This document shows positions 10,488 through 22,210 of a stretch of 64,000 nt of DNA, in pieces. Position 1 is the stretch's first letter. The number at the start of each line of letters is the position of its first letter. The position numbers were made by a program, and so were the translations under genes. The DNA is from Variovorax paradoxus. GTDB lineage: Bacteria > Pseudomonadota > Gammaproteobacteria > Burkholderiales > Burkholderiaceae_C. The notes below the pieces were generated by a model. That model ran no database searches. It had not been told where the DNA came from and was given only the letters and a program-made list of their open reading frames with translations. The stretch lies in contig NZ_JAUSXL010000002.1 in NCBI RefSeq assembly GCF_030815975.1, forward strand, positions 62,001 through 126,000, in the 5' to 3' direction.

Positions 10488-10859
10488 ATGCAAAACGCCA
10501 TCAGCTGGTTCGAAATTCCGGTCACCGACATCGACCGCGCCCAGGCCTTCTACCAAACCGTGCTCGGCCGCACGCTGCGCCGAGAAGACTTCGGCGGCCA
10601 GACGCTGGCCGTCTTCCCCTGCGAAAAGCCCGCCACGGGCGGCGCCCTGCAGGCCGGCGCAAACGCCAGCGCACGCGCGGGCAGCGGCATCCGCATCTAC
10701 CTCGACTGCATGCCGAGCATCGACGCCGTGCTGGCGCGCGTCGAAACGGCAGGCGGCCAGATCGTCGCGCCCAAGTCCGCGCTGCCGCCGGGCATGGGCT
10801 TCATCGCCCATCTGCGCGACACCGAAGGCAACGACGTCGGCCTTCACGCCCTCGCCTGA
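10488..10859 (+). CDS. VOC family protein (glyoxalase/bleomycin-resistance fold)
   Basis: A 123-aa single-module vicinal-oxygen-chelate protein. The opening [23 protein letters not shown] and the closing [17 protein letters not shown] are the standard beta-alpha-beta-beta-beta halves of the fold. The specific substrate is unknown; many members of this subtype are annotated only as VOC proteins. It is first in a plus-strand set with the EVE, GyrI-like and WYL genes; the next gene starts 11 bp after its stop. Confidence 0.88.
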   Translation: MQNAISWFEIPVTDIDRAQAFYQTVLGRTLRREDFGGQTLAVFPCEKPATGGALQAGANASARAGSGIRIYLDCMPSIDAVLARVETAGGQIVAPKSALPPGMGFIAHLRDTEGNDVGLHALA

Positions 10860-10870
10860 ATCGCATCACC

Positions 10871-11323
10871 ATGGCACAGCGCAACTGGATCGCCGTCGCC
10901 AGCGCGGAACACGCCCGCCGCGGGCGCGACCACAAGCCGCTCGGCTTCATGCAGGTCGGCCACGGCAAGCTCGGTCCGCTCAAGCGGGTTGCGGCGGGCG
11001 ACCGCGTCGCCTACTACGCGCCGGCCACGGTCTTCGGCGGCACCGACAGGCTGCAGAGCTTCGTCTCGATCGGCATCGTGCAGCCGGGCGCGCCGTACGA
11101 AGCCGACAACATGGGCAACGGCTTTGTTCCGTGCCGGCTCGACGTGGCCTACGCGGCCTCCCACGAAACGCCGATTGCGCCCCTGCTGGCGCAGTTGGCG
11201 TTCATCGAGAACCCGAAGCAGTGGGGCTACAAGTTCCGCTTCGGGCTGTTCGATGTCTCCGACGCCGACATGATGCTGATCGCCCGGGCCATGAAAGCCG
11301 ACCTGAAAGCGCTTGCGCTCTGA
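10871..11323 (+). CDS. EVE domain-containing protein (UPF0310 family)
   Basis: A 150-aa protein of the PUA-like EVE family. It opens with [16 protein letters not shown] and carries [15 protein letters not shown] and a C-terminal [24 protein letters not shown] domains are proposed readers of modified bases in DNA or RNA, and some accompany restriction or RNA-modification systems; no such enzyme adjoins it here. It starts 11 bp after the VOC gene and probably shares its transcript. The family is certain; the ligand is not. Confidence 0.88.
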   Translation: MAQRNWIAVASAEHARRGRDHKPLGFMQVGHGKLGPLKRVAAGDRVAYYAPATVFGGTDRLQSFVSIGIVQPGAPYEADNMGNGFVPCRLDVAYAASHETPIAPLLAQLAFIENPKQWGYKFRFGLFDVSDADMMLIARAMKADLKALAL

Positions 11324-11346
11324 GCACCACAATCCCTACATCAGCC

Positions 11347-11814
11347 ATGCAGAAGAAAACCCCGATGGAACCCGTGCGCCAGCACCATGACGCTTTCGAG
11401 GTCGCAGGCCTCACGGTCCGCACCACCAACCGCGAAGAGAACGACCCCGCGGGTGCCCGCATCACCGCCTTGTGGAATCGCTTCTTCGGCGAAGAAACAT
11501 ACCGGTCGACGCCCGGGCGCACCGGCGATGCCCGCATCTTCGGCGTCTATTCCGGCTACGAATCCGACGCCCATGGCGCCTTCGACGTGACCGTGGGCGT
11601 GGCCGTCTCGGGCGCAGCGGACAGCGTGGCCGTCGAGGCCGGCAACTACCTCGTCTTTGCCGGCCAGGGCGAGATGCCGCAGATGGTGATCGCCGCCTGG
11701 CAGCGCATCTGGCAGTATTTCGAGGCGCACCCGGAAATCGCGCGCCGCTACCGCAGCGATTTCGAAGCCTACGAAGGGCCGGACAAGGTGGCGATCCACA
11801 TCGGAATTTCATGA
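11347..11814 (+). CDS. GyrI-like / AraC effector-binding domain protein
   Basis: A stand-alone 155-aa GyrI-like (AraC_E_bind, SOUL-like) small-molecule-binding domain without a DNA-binding part. Recognisable segments are HDAFEVAGLTVRTTN, DARIFGVYSGYESDA, VPAGNYLVFAGQGEM-like VEAGNYLVFAGQGEM, and the final WQYFEAHPEIARRYRSDFEAYEG. It is followed 55 bp later by a WYL-type regulator, a pairing often seen. ATG 11365 is an alternative start with a slightly better upstream purine run. Confidence 0.85.
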   Translation: MQKKTPMEPVRQHHDAFEVAGLTVRTTNREENDPAGARITALWNRFFGEETYRSTPGRTGDARIFGVYSGYESDAHGAFDVTVGVAVSGAADSVAVEAGNYLVFAGQGEMPQMVIAAWQRIWQYFEAHPEIARRYRSDFEAYEGPDKVAIHIGIS

Positions 11815-11869
11815 GCACACGCCAGGGCCGGCCCGACGGGTTCGTCCGAACATCCCAGGGAGCACGCTG

Positions 11870-12586
11870 ATGCGCCGCGCCGACCGCCTGTTCCAGCTCG
11901 TGCAGATCATTCGCGGGCGCCGGCTCACCACGGCGGCCTTCCTGGCACAGCGCCTCGAGGTGTCGGAGCGCACCGTCTACCGCGATGTGGCCGACCTGCA
12001 GCACCAGGGCGTGCCGATCGAGGGCGAAGCCGGCATGGGCTACAGATTGGGCGCGGGCTTCGAACTGCCGCCGCTGATGTTCACGCAGGACGAGGCCTCG
12101 GCGCTCGTGGCCGCGGCCCGCCTGGCGCAGAGCTGGGTCGATCCGGCGCTCGCGCGCGACATCGAAACCGGGCTCGGCAAGATCCTCTCGGTGCTGCCGC
12201 CGGCGGCACGCGTCTCAGCCGAGGCACTGGCGCTCTACGCCCCAGCGCTGGGGCTGGGCGATGCCTTGCGCGCGCGGCTGCAGACCCTGCGCGAAGCCGT
12301 GCAGGCACGCCAGAAACTGCGCCTTCACTATCGCGACGTGTCGGGCGATGCCAGCGAGCGCACCGTGCGTCCGCTGGGCTGCTTCTACTGGGGCAAGGTC
12401 TGGACGCTTTCGACCTGGTGCGAACTGCGCAACGACTTCCGCGGTTTTCGCCTCGACCGCATGGATGCGGTCGACGTGCTGCCCGAACGCTTTCGCGACG
12501 AAGCGGGCAAGACGCTGGCAGACATGCTGCGCCAGGTGAAGGCGCGGACAGCCGAAGCGAAGCTGCTGGAACAGCAGCACAAATGA
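11870..12586 (+). CDS. YafY-type HTH-WYL transcriptional regulator
   Basis: A 238-aa regulator. The N-terminal DeoR-like winged helix (residues 1-60, RRADRLFQLVQII...SERTVYRDVADLQ) is followed by the WYL-family ligand domain (about 135-205). In that domain the canonical W-Y-L core is represented by CFYWGKVWTLSTWCELRNDFRGFRLDRM. The start has AGGGAG 7 nt upstream. It probably controls its own cluster, with the GyrI-like, EVE and VOC genes as candidate targets (inference). It is convergent with dnaB, only 10 bp apart and without an obvious terminator. Confidence 0.9.
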   Translation: MRRADRLFQLVQIIRGRRLTTAAFLAQRLEVSERTVYRDVADLQHQGVPIEGEAGMGYRLGAGFELPPLMFTQDEASALVAAARLAQSWVDPALARDIETGLGKILSVLPPAARVSAEALALYAPALGLGDALRARLQTLREAVQARQKLRLHYRDVSGDASERTVRPLGCFYWGKVWTLSTWCELRNDFRGFRLDRMDAVDVLPERFRDEAGKTLADMLRQVKARTAEAKLLEQQHK

Positions 12587-12596
12587 AGACGCAGCG

Positions 12597-14006
12597 TCAG
12601 TAGTCGTTGCTGCTGCCGTAGCTGGCCAGGTTCTCGAACTTGGTGAGCGGCTTGAGGAAGGTCAGCTTGATGGTGCCCGTGGGCCCGTTGCGGTGCTTGC
12701 TGATGATCACTTCGGCCACGCCCGGCTCCTTGCTGTTCTTGTCGTAGTAGTCGTCGCGGTAGATGAACATGATGATGTCCGCGTCCTGCTCGATGGCGCC
12801 GGATTCGCGCAGGTCGCTCATCATGGGACGCTTGTCGGTGCGGCTTTCGACGCCGCGGCTCAGCTGCGACAGCGCGATCACCGGGCACTTGAGCTCCTTG
12901 GCGAGCATCTTCAGGCCGCGCGAGATTTCGCCCACGGCCGTGGCGCGGTTCTCGTCGTTCATGCTGCTCGACACGCTCATGAGCTGGAGGTAGTCGACCA
13001 CGATCAGGCCGAGGCGCCCGTACTGGCGCGCCAGGCGGCGCGCGTTGGCGCGCAGCTCGCTGGTGGTCAGGCCCGGCGTCTCGTCGATGTGCAGCGACAC
13101 GTTGCGCAGCTTCTCGATCGCTTCCGTGAGGCGCGGCCACTCTTCATCACTGAGCTTGCCGGTGCGCAGGTGCCCCTGGTCGATGCGCCCGATCGAGCCG
13201 ACGATACGCACCGCCAGCTGCGAGGCTCCCATTTCCATCGAGAAGACCGCCACCGGCAGCCCTTCGTTGAGCGCCACGTGCTCGGCGATGTTGATGGCCA
13301 GCGAGGTCTTGCCCATCGAAGGGCGCGCGGCCAGCACGATCATGTCGCCCGGCTGCAGGCCCGAGGTCATCTTGTCGAACTCGTAGAAGCCGGTGCGCAC
13401 CCCCGTGATGTCGTTCGGGTTCTCCGCCATCTCGGTCACGCGGTCGAGCAGTTCGACGACCAGGGCATCCATGCTCTGGAAGCCCTGCTTCATCCGCGTG
13501 CCTTCTTCGCCGATGTTGAAGATCTTCTGTTCGGCCTCGTCCAGGATCTTGTCGACCGACTTGCCCTGGGTGTTGAAGGCGTTGGTCGCGATCTCGTCGC
13601 TCGCGGAGACGAGTTTTCGCAGGATCGAGCGTTCGCGCACGATCTCCGCATAGCGGCGGATGTTGCTCGCGCTCGGCACATACTGCGCGAGCGAGTTCAG
13701 GTAGACCAGGCCGCCGATTTCATCGGCCTTGCCCAGGCCCTGCAACTGCTCGTAGACGGTGATGACGTCGGCCGGCTTGCTCGCATTGATCAACCCGCCG
13801 ATCGCGGCATAGATCAGCTTGTGCTCGTGGCGGTAGAAATCGCCATCCACCAGCAGGTCGCCCATGCGGTCCCAGGCGCCGTTGTCGAGCAACAGGCCGC
13901 CGAGCACGCTCGACTCGGCCTCGATGGAGTGAGGCGGAATGCGAAGCTTGGCGACTTGACGATCGGCCGACGGATCATTGTCGGCATAGGAAAAAACGGC
14001 GGACAT
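12597..14006 (-). CDS. dnaB: Replicative DNA helicase DnaB
   Basis: Hexameric 5'-3' helicase of the replication fork, 469 aa. The N-terminal DnaG-binding domain (LRIPPHSIEAESSVLGGLLLDNGAWDR) is followed by the RecA-like domain with Walker A ARPSMGKTSLA (about residue 212) and Walker B LIVVDYLQLM. The arginine-finger/H4 region is ALSQLSRGVESR. I start at ATG 14006, which has AAGGGAAG 4 nt upstream; an ATG 15 nt earlier lacks one. It follows the rplI terminator, so it has its own promoter or receives readthrough. Confidence 0.96.
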   Translation of the reverse strand: MSAVFSYADNDPSADRQVAKLRIPPHSIEAESSVLGGLLLDNGAWDRMGDLLVDGDFYRHEHKLIYAAIGGLINASKPADVITVYEQLQGLGKADEIGGLVYLNSLAQYVPSASNIRRYAEIVRERSILRKLVSASDEIATNAFNTQGKSVDKILDEAEQKIFNIGEEGTRMKQGFQSMDALVVELLDRVTEMAENPNDITGVRTGFYEFDKMTSGLQPGDMIVLAARPSMGKTSLAINIAEHVALNEGLPVAVFSMEMGASQLAVRIVGSIGRIDQGHLRTGKLSDEEWPRLTEAIEKLRNVSLHIDETPGLTTSELRANARRLARQYGRLGLIVVDYLQLMSVSSSMNDENRATAVGEISRGLKMLAKELKCPVIALSQLSRGVESRTDKRPMMSDLRESGAIEQDADIIMFIYRDDYYDKNSKEPGVAEVIISKHRNGPTGTIKLTFLKPLTKFENLASYGSSNDY

Positions 14007-14123
14007 GGACTTCCCTTGCAACCCTGCATGCTAAGCCGTGCACGCGTTGGCGCGTGTGGACAAGGTTGTGAATAAACGGTGATCTTTCGGTGCACCGGGC
14101 TGGAAAACCGGTGCGCAGAAAGA

Positions 14124-14149
14124 CAAAAGCCGCCCGAAGGCGGCTTTTG
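14124..14149 (-). terminator. Terminator between rplI and dnaB
   Basis: Perfect 11-bp stem CAAAAGCCGCC / GGCGGCTTTTG. Read on the minus strand the loop is UUCG closed by C-G, an extra-stable tetraloop, followed by a T-rich tail. It lies 27 bp after the rplI stop. Confidence 0.85.
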
Positions 14150-14176
14150 CGGCAGCGCACAAGGCGCTGTGGACGA

Positions 14177-14629
14177 TCAGGCGGTTTCGCCGTAGACCGT
14201 CACGGTGATGTCGACCACCACGTCGGTGTGCAGCGCAACGCTCACGGTGCTGTCGCCGACGACCTTGATCGGGCCGTTGGGCAGGCGCACTTGCGACTTG
14301 GCAACCTTGTAGCCTTGCTTGCCGAGCTCTTCGGCGATGTCGCCGTTGGTGACCGAGCCGAACAGGCGGCCGTCGACGCCAGCCTTTTGGGTCAGCTTGA
14401 CGGTCGTGCCGCCGAGCTTCTCGCCCTGGGCTTGCGACTCGGCCAGCTTGGCGGCCGCAGCCTTTTCGAGTTCGACGCGCTTGGCTTCGAATTCGGCCTT
14501 GTTGGCAGCAGTGGCGCGGCGGGCGCGGCCCGTCGGGATCAGGAAGTTGCGTGCGTAGCCGTCCTTGACCTTGACGATGTCGCCAAGGCCGCCGACGTTC
14601 AGAACCTTGTCCAGAAGAATGATTTGCAT
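14177..14629 (-). CDS. rplI: 50S ribosomal protein L9
   Basis: Large-subunit protein binding 23S rRNA at the L1-stalk base, 150 aa. The start [30 protein letters not shown] is diagnostic. A long central helix and a C-terminal domain ([16 protein letters not shown]) follow. It is 12 bp after rpsR in the rpsF-priB-rpsR-rplI operon and is followed by an intrinsic terminator. Confidence 0.97.
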   Translation of the reverse strand: MQIILLDKVLNVGGLGDIVKVKDGYARNFLIPTGRARRATAANKAEFEAKRVELEKAAAAKLAESQAQGEKLGGTTVKLTQKAGVDGRLFGSVTNGDIAEELGKQGYKVAKSQVRLPNGPIKVVGDSTVSVALHTDVVVDITVTVYGETA

Positions 14630-14641
14630 GGTGACGGCTCC

Positions 14642-14923
14642 TTAGACGCGGTGCTGGTCGCTGTACGGCACCATGGCCAGGAAGCGCGCGCGCTTGATGG
14701 CGGTGTTCAGCTGGCGCTGATAGATCGCGCGCGTGCCGGTCAGGCGGGCGGGGATGATTTTGCCGTTTTCGCTGATGAAGTCGCGCAGCGTGTCGATGTC
14801 CTTGTAGTCGATTTCCTCGACGCCAGCGACGGTGAAGCGGCAGAAGCGCTTGCGCTTGAACAGCAGCGACTGGGTGTTGCGCTTCGGGCGCTTGTCTTTG
14901 TTGAATTTCTTGAACGTGGCCAT
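14642..14923 (-). CDS. rpsR: 30S ribosomal protein S18
   Basis: Small-subunit protein of 93 aa that pairs with S6 on the platform. It carries [43 protein letters not shown] features: the KRFCRF opening, [16 protein letters not shown] and [16 protein letters not shown]. It has an AGAGGTCCCC-type SD. It is third in the operon, 21 bp after priB. Confidence 0.97.
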   Translation of the reverse strand: MATFKKFNKDKRPKRNTQSLLFKRKRFCRFTVAGVEEIDYKDIDTLRDFISENGKIIPARLTGTRAIYQRQLNTAIKRARFLAMVPYSDQHRV

Positions 14924-14944
14924 TTGGGGACCTCTTGTCGAAAA

Positions 14945-15262
14945 TTAATCTTGCTGAAAATCCTGGATGTGCAGGACCGGATGCTTGCCATTGCCCGGTG
15001 TCGCGAGAAAGCCCTGAAAACGCCAGAGACTTCCCATTGACTGCTTTGCGAGCCGTTCGGCGATGGCGCCGAAGGCAACGGCCCTGAGGGCCGCTTTCAC
15101 CTGCCTGGCTTTTCCTGCTTCATGGAGCGTCGACTCGTGTTCGAGCTTCAGATCGATGGCGGGAAGGCCGGCCGGCGTATATCGCAAGGCTCCGAGTTCG
15201 GCAACCGAGGCGCTCAGCACAAGCTGATTGACTCCGGTTGCCGCAGCAGCGGCAGCGGTCAC
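14945..15262 (-). CDS. priB: Primosomal replication protein N (PriB)
   Basis: An OB-fold ssDNA-binding protein of 105 aa that helps PriA load DnaB at stalled forks. NQLVLSASVAELGALRYTPAGLPAIDLKLEHES matches the PriB/SSB-like N-terminal half, and GSLWRFQGFLA and LHIQDFQQD the end. It starts with GTG 4 nt after the rpsF stop, so it depends on translational coupling. Its place between rpsF and rpsR is typical of beta- and gammaproteobacteria. Confidence 0.93.
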   Translation of the reverse strand: MTAAAAAATGVNQLVLSASVAELGALRYTPAGLPAIDLKLEHESTLHEAGKARQVKAALRAVAFGAIAERLAKQSMGSLWRFQGFLATPGNGKHPVLHIQDFQQD

Positions 15263-15266
15263 GCCA

Positions 15267-15641
15267 TCAGCTGTTGTTGGCGGCGTATTCGGCCTGCTGA
15301 GCCTTGCGGGCTTCTTCGCGCTCGACCGTCTTCATCATCGACGAAGGACCGGTTTCGGCCTTCTTCTTCTGGACGGTGAGGTGGCGCAGCACGGCGTCGT
15401 TGAACTTGAACGCGTGTTCCAGTTCGCCCATCACGGTTTGCTCGGCTTCGATGTTGACGCACAGGTAGTGCGCCTTGCTGAGCTTGTTGATCTGGTAGGC
15501 CAGCTGGCGGCGGCCCCAGTCTTCAACGCGGTGGACCTTGCCGCCGCCGGCCGTGATGAGGCCCTTGTAGCGCTCCAGCATGGCCGGAACTTGTTCGCTC
15601 TGATCCGGGTGGATCAGCAAAATGATTTCATAGTGACGCAT
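15267..15641 (-). CDS. rpsF: 30S ribosomal protein S6
   Basis: Small-subunit protein of 124 aa that binds with S18. The start [25 protein letters not shown] is diagnostic, and the motif [15 protein letters not shown] is present. AAGGAG lies 5 nt before ATG 15641; the open frame continues upstream without family similarity. It is the first gene of the rpsF-priB-rpsR-rplI operon. Confidence 0.97.
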   Translation of the reverse strand: MRHYEIILLIHPDQSEQVPAMLERYKGLITAGGGKVHRVEDWGRRQLAYQINKLSKAHYLCVNIEAEQTVMGELEHAFKFNDAVLRHLTVQKKKAETGPSSMMKTVEREEARKAQQAEYAANNS

Positions 15642-15755
15642 GGCACTCCTTGTGGATTCTTCCGTAGAAGAGGAAAAGCCACCTGCAGCGTCGGGCGCAG
15701 TGTGGCAAGGCAAAGCCGGCTATTGTAGCACTGCCGGCGCCGCGCGTGCCCAGCG

Positions 15756-16262
15756 TCAGTCGTTCAGGGCCCGGTCCAGGGCCGCGGCCTTCTCCGCGCC
15801 CACGGCGGCGCGTATCTTGGGCGCCAGCGCGACCAGGTCTTCGTAGCTGGTGGTGCCTTCGACCTGCAGGTTGAGCCTGAAGCCCATCAGGCCGAGCGCC
15901 CCGGTCAATTGGGTGGCAATGGGATAGGCGTCCTTGTAGCGCTGCTGCCTGCTGCGGCTCGAAGGCTGAGCGGGTTCGGCCGGCTTCGGCGCCGCGGGCG
16001 CCTTGCTCGCGGCCGGCGCAGGCGCCTGGGGTGCCTTGGCCGGCACGGCCACGGCCGGCTTGCTTCCTGGCGCAGGCCCGAGCAGCCCCAGCTCGACCAT
16101 CTGATCGATTTCCTCCCGCGCGATCCCCGCTGCGGCGGCAAGCACCTCGTCGACCGAGCGCTTGCCATCGAACAGGATGAACGCGGTGCGCTGGCGGGGC
16201 GAAAGCGGTACCGAGCGATCCTTGAGAACCTGCTGTCCGGCGTCTGTCTTGACAAGAATCAT
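15756..16262 (-). CDS. Uncharacterised two-domain protein with Ala/Pro linker
   Basis: I do not recognise the family. The 168-aa protein has three parts. Residues 1-62 are a compact, probably winged-helix-like domain (FDGKRSVDEVLAAAAGIARE, then IDQMVELGLLG). Residues 63-105 are an Ala/Pro/Lys-rich linker. Residues 106-168 are a helical C-terminal domain with QTL-type TQLTGALGLMGFRLNLQVEG and EKAAALDRAL. There is no signal peptide or membrane segment. GGAAG lies 7 nt before the ATG. It is a single gene between rpsF and ppsA on the same strand, separated from both. The pattern suggests a cytoplasmic adaptor or regulator (inference only). Confidence 0.75.
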   Translation of the reverse strand: MILVKTDAGQQVLKDRSVPLSPRQRTAFILFDGKRSVDEVLAAAAGIAREEIDQMVELGLLGPAPGSKPAVAVPAKAPQAPAPAASKAPAAPKPAEPAQPSSRSRQQRYKDAYPIATQLTGALGLMGFRLNLQVEGTTSYEDLVALAPKIRAAVGAEKAAALDRALND

Positions 16263-16476
16263 GATGGTTTCTTCCGCGAAATACCGGCGGGTGCGGCGAC
16301 GAGCGGCTTCGCCAAGCAATCCGCAAGCGACCCGCCGCCCCTGCGAATGTCGCAAGTCTGACACGAGTAACACATTCTGATTCAATTGGGCAGGCGCCGG
16401 AGCGGGAATTTCCCGATGAGGATTCCCGCAGGGGCTGCAGCGTGGCGGGGCGGCATGCCCCCGCCACCGTCCGTCG

Positions 16477-18870
<2,394 letters not shown>

Positions 18871-19060
18871 GGGAAAGCTCCAGAAGTTGAAACCGGTGCT
18901 GCATGCAGGCGGCGCGGCACGATCGTTCTCGTTGCTCTGGGTGCGGGCGCGGTGTGCATGGAAAGAATTGGGGATGGGAAAGCGGATTCCCGATAATGGC
19001 CCGGATTGTAGGCGTGGCGAGATTGCACGCGCCGCAGGACAAGGCCGCAAGAGCAACACC

Positions 19061-19882
19061 ATGCATACACGCACTGTTTTCTTCATTTCCGATGGCACCG
19101 GCATCACCGCCGAAACGTTCGGTAACGCCGTGCTGGCCCAATTCGAGATGAAACCGCGCCATGTGCGGCTGCCGTTCACCGACACGGTCGACAAGGCGCA
19201 CCAGGCGGTGCGGCAGATCAACCACACGGCCGAACTGGAAGGCCTGCGCCCCATCGTCTTCACGACGCTCGCGAACATGGAGGTGCTGGAAGTGATCGAG
19301 ACCGGCTGCAAGGGCATGCTGCTCGACATGTTCGGCACTTTCGTGCGGCCGCTGGAAATCGAGCTGGCGGTGAAGTCGAACCACCGCATCGGCCGCTTCA
19401 GCGACGTCAGCAAGAGCAAGGAATACGACGCCCGCATTGCGGCCATCGACTTCAGCTTGGCGCACGACGACGGCCAGAGCAACCGGGACCTCGAAGGCGC
19501 CGACGTGATCCTGGTGGGCGTGAGCCGCAGCGGCAAGACGCCGACTTCGCTCTACCTGGCGATGCAGCATGGCCTGAAGGCCGCCAACTACCCTCTGATT
19601 CCGGAAGATTTCGAGCGCCGCCAGCTGCCGCCGGCCTTGATGCCCCATCGCAAGAAGATCTTCGGGCTCACCATCCAGCCCGAGCGGCTGAGCCAGATCC
19701 GCAACGAGCGCCGGCCGGATTCGCGCTACGCCAGCCTCGAAAACTGCCGCAACGAGGTGAGCGAAGCCGAAGCCATGATGCGCCGGGCCGGCATCCGGTG
19801 GCTTTCGACGACGACCAAGTCGATCGAGGAAATTGCCACCACCATCCTGCAGGAGCTGAGGCCCGAGCGGCTGGTTTACTGA
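19061..19882 (+). CDS. ppsR: PEP synthase regulatory protein (bifunctional kinase/phosphorylase)
   Basis: A DUF299-family ADP-dependent kinase and Pi-dependent pyrophosphorylase that switches PpsA off and on by phosphorylating a threonine next to its catalytic histidine. It has 273 aa. The N-terminal [16 protein letters not shown] and the nucleotide-binding loop [18 protein letters not shown] (about residues 150-167) are diagnostic. It is divergent from ppsA, so enzyme and regulator share an intergenic region. It is convergent with ahpF, 42 bp apart. Confidence 0.95.
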   Translation: MHTRTVFFISDGTGITAETFGNAVLAQFEMKPRHVRLPFTDTVDKAHQAVRQINHTAELEGLRPIVFTTLANMEVLEVIETGCKGMLLDMFGTFVRPLEIELAVKSNHRIGRFSDVSKSKEYDARIAAIDFSLAHDDGQSNRDLEGADVILVGVSRSGKTPTSLYLAMQHGLKAANYPLIPEDFERRQLPPALMPHRKKIFGLTIQPERLSQIRNERRPDSRYASLENCRNEVSEAEAMMRRAGIRWLSTTTKSIEEIATTILQELRPERLVY

Positions 19883-19924
19883 GCCGGGCGTCCGGATCGG
19901 TTCGCCCACCCGCCGGCCGCCCGC

Positions 19925-21481
19925 TCAGGCCGGTGCCGACGCGCGGATCAGGTGATCGAACGCGCCCAGCGCCGCCTTCGCGCCGTCGCCGGCCGCGATG
20001 ATGATCTGCTTGAACGGCACGGTCGTCACGTCGCCCGCGGCGAACACGCCCGGCACCGAGGTCTGGCCCCTGGCGTCGACGACGATCTCGCCGTGCTTGG
20101 TCAGCTCGACCACGCCCTTGAGCCAATCGGTGTTGGGCACCAGGCCGATCTGGACGAACACGCCTTCGAGTTCGACCCTCTTCAGCTCGCCGCTTGCGCG
20201 GTCCTTGTAGACCAGGCCGTTGACCTTCTGGTCGCCGGTGATCTCGGTGGTCTGCGCGTTGGTGAACACGTCCACATTGACCAGGCTCTTGAGCTTGCGC
20301 TGCAGCACGGCGTCGGCACGCAGCTGCGTGTCGAACTCGATCAGCGTGACATGGCCGACGATGCCGGCCAGGTCGATGGCCGCCTCGACGCCCGAGTTGC
20401 CGCCGCCGATCACGGCCACGCGCTTGCCCTTGAACAGCGGGCCGTCGCAGTGCGGGCAGTAGGCCACGCCCTTGTTCTTGAACTCGTGCTCGCCGGGCAC
20501 GTTGATATTGCGCCAGCGCGCGCCAGTCGAAATGATGAGCGACTTGGCTCTGAGCGAAGCGCCGTTCTCGAGCTGGACTTCGATCAGGTCCTTGCCCGGA
20601 ACCAGCGCCTTGGCGCGCTGCAGGTTCATGATGTCGACGTCGTAGTCGCGCACATGCTCTTCGAGCGCGTGGGCGAACTTCGGTCCTTCGGTTTCCTTGA
20701 TCGAGATGAAGTTCTCGATGCCCAGCGTGTCGAGCACCTGGCCGCCGAAGCGCTCCGACGCCACGCCCGTGCGAATGCCCTTGCGCGCCGCATACACGGC
20801 AGCTGCTGCGCCGGCCGGGCCGCCGCCGACGATCAGCACGTCGAACGGATCCTTGGCGGCGATCTTCTTTGCCTCGCGCTCGACGCCGCTGGTGTCGATC
20901 TTCGCGAGGATCTCTTCCAGGCTCATGCGGCCCTGGCCGAATTCGGTGCCGTTCAGGAACACGGTCGGCACGGCCATCACCTGGCGTTCCTTGACCTCTT
21001 CCTGGAAGGTGCCGCCCTCGATCATCGTGGTGCGGATGCGCGGGTTCTGGATGGCCATCAGGTTCAGGGCCTGGACCACGTCGGGGCAGTTGTGGCAAGT
21101 GAGCGAAACATAGATCTCGAACTCGAAATCACCGTCGAGTGCGCGGATCTGGTCGAGCACGGCCTGCTCGACTTTCGGTGGATAGCCGCCGATCTGCAGC
21201 AGCGCAAGGATCAGCGACGTGAATTCATGGCCCATCGGCAGGCCGGCGAAGCGCGGGCCGTGGTTCTCGCTCGGGCGGTTGACCGAGAAAGAGGGCTTGC
21301 GATGGTTGTCGTCGCGGCTTTCGGTCAGCTTCACCAGCGGCGACGCTTCGGCGACGTCCTTCAGCAGCGACAGCATTTCGCCCGAGGCCTTGCCGTCGTC
21401 GAGCGAGGCGACGATCTCGATCGGCTGCGTGGCGCGTTCGAGGTAATTCTTCAATTGGGCTTTGGTGCTGGCGTCGAGCAT
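19925..21481 (-). CDS. ahpF: Alkyl hydroperoxide reductase subunit F
   Basis: FAD-dependent NADH:peroxiredoxin oxidoreductase that recycles AhpC; 518 aa. The N-terminal double thioredoxin-fold domain has the active CxxC in TCHNCPDVV (about residue 129). The FAD motif is [19 protein letters not shown], the thioredoxin-reductase-like CxxC is in [12 protein letters not shown] (about 345), and the NAD(P) motif is [14 protein letters not shown]. It lies 85 bp downstream of ahpC with a terminator in the gap, so ahpF expression may come from partial readthrough, with AhpC in excess. Confidence 0.96.
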   Translation of the reverse strand: MLDASTKAQLKNYLERATQPIEIVASLDDGKASGEMLSLLKDVAEASPLVKLTESRDDNHRKPSFSVNRPSENHGPRFAGLPMGHEFTSLILALLQIGGYPPKVEQAVLDQIRALDGDFEFEIYVSLTCHNCPDVVQALNLMAIQNPRIRTTMIEGGTFQEEVKERQVMAVPTVFLNGTEFGQGRMSLEEILAKIDTSGVEREAKKIAAKDPFDVLIVGGGPAGAAAAVYAARKGIRTGVASERFGGQVLDTLGIENFISIKETEGPKFAHALEEHVRDYDVDIMNLQRAKALVPGKDLIEVQLENGASLRAKSLIISTGARWRNINVPGEHEFKNKGVAYCPHCDGPLFKGKRVAVIGGGNSGVEAAIDLAGIVGHVTLIEFDTQLRADAVLQRKLKSLVNVDVFTNAQTTEITGDQKVNGLVYKDRASGELKRVELEGVFVQIGLVPNTDWLKGVVELTKHGEIVVDARGQTSVPGVFAAGDVTTVPFKQIIIAAGDGAKAALGAFDHLIRASAPA

Positions 21482-21522
21482 GACGAACTCTCTTTCGATA
21501 ACTGAAAACTATCAACGGGGGA

Positions 21523-21560
21523 CAAAAAAGCCCGGGGCCTCGCGAGCGCCCGGGCTTTCG
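21523..21560 (-). terminator. Terminator (possible attenuator) between ahpC and ahpF
   Basis: Read on the minus strand, AAAGCCCGGGCGC and its near-complement form a GC stem ending in CTTTTTTG. It lies 7 bp after the ahpC stop and 42 bp before the ahpF start. Confidence 0.82.
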
Positions 21561-21566
21561 GAACGC

Positions 21567-22139
21567 TCAGATCTTGCCGACGAGGTCGAACGAGGGCTTG
21601 AGCGTTTCGGCGCCTTCGGTCCACTTGGCGGGGCAGACTTCACCGGGGTGGGCGGCCACGTACTGGGCAGCCTTCACGCGGCGCAGCAGTTCGGCGGCGT
21701 CGCGGCCGATGCCGTTGTCGTGCACTTCGATAGTCTTGATCTTGCCTTCGGGATCGATCACGAAGGTACCGCGGTAGGCGAGGCCGGCGTCTTCGCCTTC
21801 TTCGATCAGCACCTGGAAGGCGCGGGCCAGTTGCTGGCTGGGGTCGCCGATCAGCGGGTACTTGACCTTGCCGATGGTGTCCGAAGTGTCGTGCCAGGCC
21901 TTGTGGGTGAAATGGGTGTCGGTCGACACGCCATACACCTCGACGCCCAGCTTCTGGAATTCAGCGTAGTGGTCGGCGAGGTCGCCGAGTTCGGTGGGGC
22001 ACACGAACGTGAAGTCAGCCGGGTAGAACACCACGACCGACCATTTGCCCTTGAAGTTGTCGTTGCTGACCGGCACGAACTTGCCGTTGTGATACGCGGT
22101 GGCCTTGAAGGGAATGATTTCGGTGTTGATCAGGGACAT
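21567..22139 (-). CDS. ahpC: Alkyl hydroperoxide reductase subunit C (peroxiredoxin)
   Basis: Typical 2-Cys peroxiredoxin of the AhpC/Prx1 group, 190 aa, reducing H2O2, organic peroxides and peroxynitrite. The peroxidatic cysteine is in [16 protein letters not shown] (about residue 49) and the resolving cysteine in [10 protein letters not shown] (about 168). AAGGAAA precedes the ATG by 5 nt. The upstream region has a TATACT -10 and a near-perfect OxyR tetra-site, so peroxide induction is expected. It diverges from bfr and is followed by a terminator and ahpF. Confidence 0.97.
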   Translation of the reverse strand: MSLINTEIIPFKATAYHNGKFVPVSNDNFKGKWSVVVFYPADFTFVCPTELGDLADHYAEFQKLGVEVYGVSTDTHFTHKAWHDTSDTIGKVKYPLIGDPSQQLARAFQVLIEEGEDAGLAYRGTFVIDPEGKIKTIEVHDNGIGRDAAELLRRVKAAQYVAAHPGEVCPAKWTEGAETLKPSFDLVGKI

Positions 22140-22181
22140 TGCTGTTTCCTTGGTGGTGGCTAATGAAAAGTGCGAGACATG

Positions 22182-22210
22182 AGTATAACTACCAATCTGT
22201 TGTTTTTAAT
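22182..22210 (-). promoter_or_regulatory. ahpC promoter
   Basis: On the minus strand, ATTAAA (22210-22205), a 17-nt spacer and TATACT (22187-22182). The weak -35 next to the OxyR site fits an activator-dependent promoter. Confidence 0.65.

Noticed and set aside
16442..16467. Stem-loop GTGGCGGGG/CCCCGCCAC after ppsA.
   Set aside because: No T tract on the minus strand, so I did not call it a terminator; it may be only a GC-rich palindrome.
18871..19536. An N-terminal extension of ppsA giving over 1000 aa.
   Set aside because: It would run through the divergent ppsR gene and lacks family similarity; [10 protein letters not shown] at 18870 is the family-like start.
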